Below are positions 5,645-8,852 of a DNA stretch of 8,852 nucleotides, one piece after another. Made by a program: the position numbers and the translations under genes. The notes beneath the pieces were generated by a model. That model was not told the origin of the DNA and did no database searches. It saw nothing but the letters and a program-made list of their open reading frames with translations. This DNA comes from Methanolinea sp. SDB (lineage in GTDB: Archaea; Halobacteriota; Methanomicrobia; Methanomicrobiales; Methanospirillaceae), in contig LKUF01000410.1 in the NCBI GenBank assembly GCA_001412335.1, positions 1 through 8,852 of the forward strand, read 5' to 3'. Numbering within the stretch: position 1 is the stretch's first letter; each line of letters opens with the position of its first letter.

Positions 5645-7414
5645 ATGAGCAAGCAGTATCTTCTCGGGAACGAGGCCATCGCACACGGATGTCTGGAATC
5701 TCCGGTTGATTTCGTGAGTGGATACCCAGGTACCCCCTCTTCAGAGGTGATCGATATACTCAGGGTGCAGGGGGAAAGAGGGTACCATGTCGAATGGTCT
5801 GTCAATGAAAAAGTGGCACTGGAGAACGCATTGGCGGCAGCATGGTGCGGAGTCAGGGCACTCTGCACGATGAAACATGTCGGGTTGAACGTCGCCGCCG
5901 ATCCGCTGATGACAAGCGCGTACACGGGTGTCACCGGGGGACTCGTGATCATGAGTGCCGATGACCCGTATGCCCACAGTTCCCAGAACGAACAGGATAC
6001 ACGGTGCTATGCCGCTTTCGCCCGGATCCCCTGCCTTGATCCCTCGACCATACAGGAAGCCCATGACATGGTGAGGGATGCATTCGCCCTCTCCGAAGAG
6101 TTCGGGCTTCCGGTTCTCTTCCGCCCCACGACGAGGATCTGCCATTCCAAGGGGGATGTAACTCTTGGGGATGTAAAGGCCAATACACGAGTGGGCAGGT
6201 TTGTAAAGGATCCCCGGCAGTACGTGGTCATCCCTGCCCACACACGGATACTCCATAAAAAACTGAATGAAAAGCAGCCCGGAATAAAGAAACGCCTGGC
6301 AGAATCCGGATACAACACCCTCAGCATAAAAGGCAAAGATGCGATCATTGCGAGTGGGATCTCTGCGACGTACGTCCAGGAGTTGCTTCCCGACGATGTC
6401 TCTTTCATGAAGATCGGGGCATACCCGATCGATGAAGCCTGGCTTGAGGAGTTTGTCCGCCGGCATGAGAAGGTCCTGGTCATAGAGGAACTTGCCCCGG
6501 TGGTTGAAGAGGTTGTACGACAGGTTGCCGGGTGTGTCACGGTCCACGGAAAAAAAGACGGCCATTCTCCATACGAAGGCGAACTCTCCCCCAGAGCCGT
6601 CGCAAAGATCATGGAGTCGGCAGGAATATGTCCAAAAATCCAATTTGTCGATGCAGATCCATTGCCGGACATACCGCCGCGCCCACCCATCATGTGTGCG
6701 GGATGCCCGCACAGGCCGGTATTCCATGCCATGAGAACGGTTTTTCGCGATGGGATCTATCCAAGCGACATCGGGTGCTATACACTGGGTCTGCAGCTCG
6801 GTGCAGTGGATACCACCATCTGCATGGGGGCATCTGTTACGGTTGGGAGCGGGATCTACCATTCGGGTGAAGAGTCAGATATCGTATCGACGATTGGAGA
6901 CTCCACGTTTCTTCATACGGGCATACCCGGGCTTCTGAATGCCGTCTACAACGGCGCCGAGATGATACTGGTCATCCTCGATAACCGGACCACAGGGATG
7001 ACCGGACATCAGCCGAATCCTGCTACCGGAATGACTGCTACGGGAGAGGCCACCATCCCGGTCTCGCTCGAGGCTATAAGTCGCGCCTGCGGGGTGCATT
7101 TCGTGGAGACCGTGGACAGTTATGACCTGGTAGGTCTTGTGACGGCGATGAAGGATGCGAAAGCCCGGCCTGGAGTGAAGGTGATAATCGCCAGGCAGCC
7201 CTGTGTTATCACCGCGAGAAGGGCCGGAATCAAGCGGGGCAGGTACCGGGTCGATCCTGATCTGTGTACCGGTTGCGGCCTGTGTGTCAAATTCGGATGC
7301 CCTGCTATCGAGATTGCTGGTGAGAAGCCGCATATCAGCGATCTCTGCAGCGGGTGCGGAGTATGTGCCCAGATCTGTCCTTTCGGGGCGATCGCAAAGG
7401 AGGGCCGGAGATGA
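5645..7414 (+). CDS. iorA: Indolepyruvate:ferredoxin oxidoreductase, alpha subunit
   Basis: Large subunit of the cytosolic IorAB complex, which uses thiamine diphosphate and CoA to interconvert aryl pyruvates (indole-, phenyl-, hydroxyphenylpyruvate) and aryl-acetyl-CoA plus CO2, with ferredoxin as electron carrier. In methanogens it may also run in reverse to build aromatic amino acids from aryl acids. The 589 residues start with the pyrimidine-binding domain (VSGYPGTPSSEV, 24-35; VNEK, 53-56), continue through a middle domain to MCAGCPHRP (350-358), and then the ThDP/Mg site GDS (418-420) to DN (446-447). The C-terminal ferredoxin domain has cysteines 541, 544, 547, 552 and 568, 571, 574, 578. 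I chose the ATG at 5645 over the in-frame ATG at 5627 because AGGTGGGG lies just before it. It overlaps iorB by 4 bases. Confidence 0.96.
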   Translation: MSKQYLLGNEAIAHGCLESPVDFVSGYPGTPSSEVIDILRVQGERGYHVEWSVNEKVALENALAAAWCGVRALCTMKHVGLNVAADPLMTSAYTGVTGGLVIMSADDPYAHSSQNEQDTRCYAAFARIPCLDPSTIQEAHDMVRDAFALSEEFGLPVLFRPTTRICHSKGDVTLGDVKANTRVGRFVKDPRQYVVIPAHTRILHKKLNEKQPGIKKRLAESGYNTLSIKGKDAIIASGISATYVQELLPDDVSFMKIGAYPIDEAWLEEFVRRHEKVLVIEELAPVVEEVVRQVAGCVTVHGKKDGHSPYEGELSPRAVAKIMESAGICPKIQFVDADPLPDIPPRPPIMCAGCPHRPVFHAMRTVFRDGIYPSDIGCYTLGLQLGAVDTTICMGASVTVGSGIYHSGEESDIVSTIGDSTFLHTGIPGLLNAVYNGAEMILVILDNRTTGMTGHQPNPATGMTATGEATIPVSLEAISRACGVHFVETVDSYDLVGLVTAMKDAKARPGVKVIIARQPCVITARRAGIKRGRYRVDPDLCTGCGLCVKFGCPAIEIAGEKPHISDLCSGCGVCAQICPFGAIAKEGRR

Positions 7415-8001
7415 GCCCCGGGTATGATGTCCTTGTCGTGGGGATTGGAGGGCAGGGCACGATCCTGGCATCGAACGTCCTTGGTGAAGCATGTCTTATC
7501 GAAGGGAGACCGGTGAAGGGAGCGGAGACTCATGGCATGGCACAGAGGGGCGGATCGGTTGAGAGTCACATAAGGATCGATGGAGAGTATGGGCCCCTGA
7601 TCACCCCCGGATCGGCCGACATCATCATATCCTTCGACCTGCTGGAAGCCCTCCGGTACAAGCACTATGTCAGGCCAGGTGGAAAGATCGTTGCAAACAG
7701 GCATTTCGTGGTGCCGACATCGGTCTTTGTCCAGGGCGCCGCTGCCCCCACGGAAGAGGAGATACGTGCCCGTCTCGGAGATGTCGGGCTCTGTCTCCTC
7801 GATGCGGAAGCCATGGCAGCAGAGGCGGGAAGCCCGCTTGCAGCAAATATCGTGATGCTCGGTGCGGCATCGCATTTCCTGCCGCTCTCCCCCGATTCAC
7901 TCAGGAAGGCGGTCGAAAAACTCGTCCCACAAAAAACCATCGAGATAAACAGGAAAGCATTTGACCTTGGCCGGGAAGCAGGGGCAGGATGCCGGGAATA
8001 A
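7411..8001 (+). CDS. iorB: Indolepyruvate:ferredoxin oxidoreductase, beta subunit
   Basis: Small catalytic subunit of the IorAB complex, belonging to the gamma-type domain of 2-oxoacid:ferredoxin oxidoreductases. The 196-residue length is normal. The N-terminal glycine-rich motif VVGIGGQGTILASNVLGEA (9-27) is diagnostic, followed by PVKGAETHGMAQRGGSVESHIRI (35-57), the conserved loop that contributes to CoA and ThDP site formation, and the PGSADIIISFDLLEALR segment (66-82). The rest, including NIVMLGA (146-152), matches the usual C-terminal helices. It has no iron-sulfur motif of its own, which fits because those are in IorA. The ATG overlaps the iorA stop (ATGA), and AAGGAGGG at 7397-7404 is a strong ribosome binding site. 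The gene stops with TAA three bases before the next start, in the same reading frame. Confidence 0.96.
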   Translation: MSPGYDVLVVGIGGQGTILASNVLGEACLIEGRPVKGAETHGMAQRGGSVESHIRIDGEYGPLITPGSADIIISFDLLEALRYKHYVRPGGKIVANRHFVVPTSVFVQGAAAPTEEEIRARLGDVGLCLLDAEAMAAEAGSPLAANIVMLGAASHFLPLSPDSLRKAVEKLVPQKTIEINRKAFDLGREAGAGCRE

Positions 8002-8004
8002 GGG

Positions 8005-8748
8005 ATGACCCTCTCCCGGCATATCCTTGAACCGTTCGAGGCCGATTCCATAGTTCTCGGGGACGCGCTGGAACTCCTTCCAAGGGTCCCTTCCAAAACG
8101 GTCGATCTCATCGTGACCGATCCTCCTTTTGCAATCGATTTCCGTGCGCAGAAGATGAACTATAACCGGACCGGCGCAAACGTGCTTGAGGGCTACCGGG
8201 AAGTGGACGGCCGGGATTACGCGGAATTCTCGATACGGTGGATGGAGGAGGCGTACCGGGTACTTGCGCCGTCCGGGAGCATGTATGTATTCTCAGGATG
8301 GAACCGGCTCAAAGATGTGCTTTCCGCCGTTGATGATGCGGGTTTTTCCACCATCAACCATATCATCTGGAAGTACCAGTTCGGGGTATTCACGAGGAAG
8401 AAGTACGTGACGAGCCACTATCACATCATATTTGCAGTCAAGAACCCGGGCAGCTACACCTTCAACAAGGTCGAGCATTACCCCGAGGATGTCTGGACCA
8501 TCAAACGGGAGTACTGGAAGGGCCGGAAGAAGACTCCCACCAAGCTCCCCTCCGATCTGGTCCGGAAGATCCTCAGTTTCTCGAGCAATCCGGGGGACCT
8601 TGTGCTCGACCCGTTCCTCGGATCGGGTACCGTCGCGGTGGTGAGCAAGGAGATGGATCGCCGTTTCCTCGGCTTCGAACTCGTCAGTGATTATTACGAA
8701 TTCGCACGGGAGCGGCTTGATCTGGCGTCATGCATGGGACAGGCGTGA
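8005..8748 (+). CDS. Solitary DNA methyltransferase, beta-class amino-methyltransferase (N6-adenine or N4-cytosine)
   Basis: Transfers a methyl group from S-adenosylmethionine to an exocyclic amino group in DNA. The 247 residues have the beta-class order: catalytic motif IV near the N-terminus (VDLIVTDPPF, 33-42), then the target-recognition region (about 50-175), and motif I, the SAM-binding FxGxG, near the C-terminus (LVLDPFLGSGTVAVV, 199-213), followed by RRFLGFEL (219-226). DPPF rather than SPPY favours N6-adenine. TPTKLP (177-182) replaces the commoner HPTQKP before motif I. The target sequence cannot be deduced. No restriction endonuclease gene is beside it, so it is probably an orphan methylase with a regulatory or housekeeping role, or the remnant of a restriction system. 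It starts 3 bases after iorB; there is no well-placed ribosome binding site, so it likely depends on translation of iorB. Similar base composition to its neighbours gives no sign of recent transfer. Confidence 0.92.
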   Translation: MTLSRHILEPFEADSIVLGDALELLPRVPSKTVDLIVTDPPFAIDFRAQKMNYNRTGANVLEGYREVDGRDYAEFSIRWMEEAYRVLAPSGSMYVFSGWNRLKDVLSAVDDAGFSTINHIIWKYQFGVFTRKKYVTSHYHIIFAVKNPGSYTFNKVEHYPEDVWTIKREYWKGRKKTPTKLPSDLVRKILSFSSNPGDLVLDPFLGSGTVAVVSKEMDRRFLGFELVSDYYEFARERLDLASCMGQA

Positions 8749-8820
8749 ACCCGGGAGATGGACCTGCATGGTCCGGCGGGAGGAATGCGAAGGACCCAAT
8801 TTCCGGATTGTGAACGATTA

Positions 8821-8852
8821 CGCTGAGGGGGAGATTTGAACTCCCGAGGGGC
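8821..8852 (-). tRNA. Class II tRNA, probably tRNA-Ser, 3' end only (cut by window edge)
   Basis: The last 32 bases, read on the minus strand, give the end of a variable arm (GCCCCTC), a T arm GGGAG-TTCAAAT-CTCCC, the 3' strand of an acceptor stem CCTCAGC, and a discriminator G at 8821. No CCA follows. A C-rich variable segment of this kind does not fit a class I variable loop, and discriminator G points to serine rather than leucine. The anticodon is outside the window, so the identity is an inference. Confidence 0.75.

Noticed and set aside
5741..6862. Long open frame of 373 codons on the minus strand
   Set aside because: It lies wholly inside iorA, which has clear family motifs on the plus strand; the translation is rich in Cys, His, Arg and Pro without motifs, typical of an antisense shadow.
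7120..7875. Minus-strand open frame of 251 codons over the iorA/iorB junction
   Set aside because: It is antisense to two well-identified genes and shows no recognisable domain or ribosome binding site.
1..8852. CRISPR array, insertion sequence, prophage or toxin-antitoxin pair
   Set aside because: No regularly spaced repeats, transposase, integrase or phage protein motifs were seen on either strand.

Overview
The window looks like the chromosome of a methanogenic archaeon, most likely of the order Methanomicrobiales. The signs are archaeal TATA-like boxes, strong GGAGGTGAT-type ribosome binding sites, a tRNA gene with no encoded CCA, an archaeal/eukaryotic-type tRNA methylthiotransferase with a TRAM domain, an aspartate-dehydrogenase route to NAD, and an indolepyruvate:ferredoxin oxidoreductase. 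The order is an inference from gene content and moderate GC. The domain Archaea is much safer.

Layout from left to right. (1) Bases 1-209, minus strand: the N-terminal part of a HEAT-repeat protein that runs off the left edge. (2) Bases 291-2792, minus strand: a compact nadX-nadA-nadC operon. It encodes the whole path from L-aspartate through iminoaspartate and quinolinate to nicotinate mononucleotide, with a 4-base overlap between nadX and nadA and only 7 bases between nadA and nadC. (3) A divergent intergenic region of about 150 bases carrying a perfect 6-bp inverted repeat. (4) Bases 2945-4207, plus strand: the radical-SAM methylthiotransferase for t6A37 of tRNA. (5) Bases 4386-4916, plus strand: an unrecognised acidic cytosolic protein behind an AT-rich promoter region with phased AATATAT repeats. 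(6) Convergent to it, bases 4952-5410, minus strand: a small membrane-anchored protein directly behind tRNA-Ile(GAU) at 5450-5523. (7) Divergent from the tRNA, bases 5645-8748, plus strand: iorA-iorB followed 3 bases later, in the same reading frame, by a solitary beta-class DNA methyltransferase. (8) Bases 8821-8852, minus strand: the 3' end of a class II tRNA gene, probably tRNA-Ser, running off the right edge.

Functionally this is mostly core metabolism and tRNA biology: NAD supply, tRNA modification, a tRNA-Ile whose A37 is the kind of position modified by the methylthiotransferase pathway, and ferredoxin-linked aryl-pyruvate metabolism. The most unusual points are the DNA methyltransferase sitting as third gene of the ior operon, separated in frame from iorB by a single stop codon, and the two uncharacterised proteins in the middle. 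I see no CRISPR array, insertion sequence, phage gene or recognisable defence island, and no convincing undescribed system.
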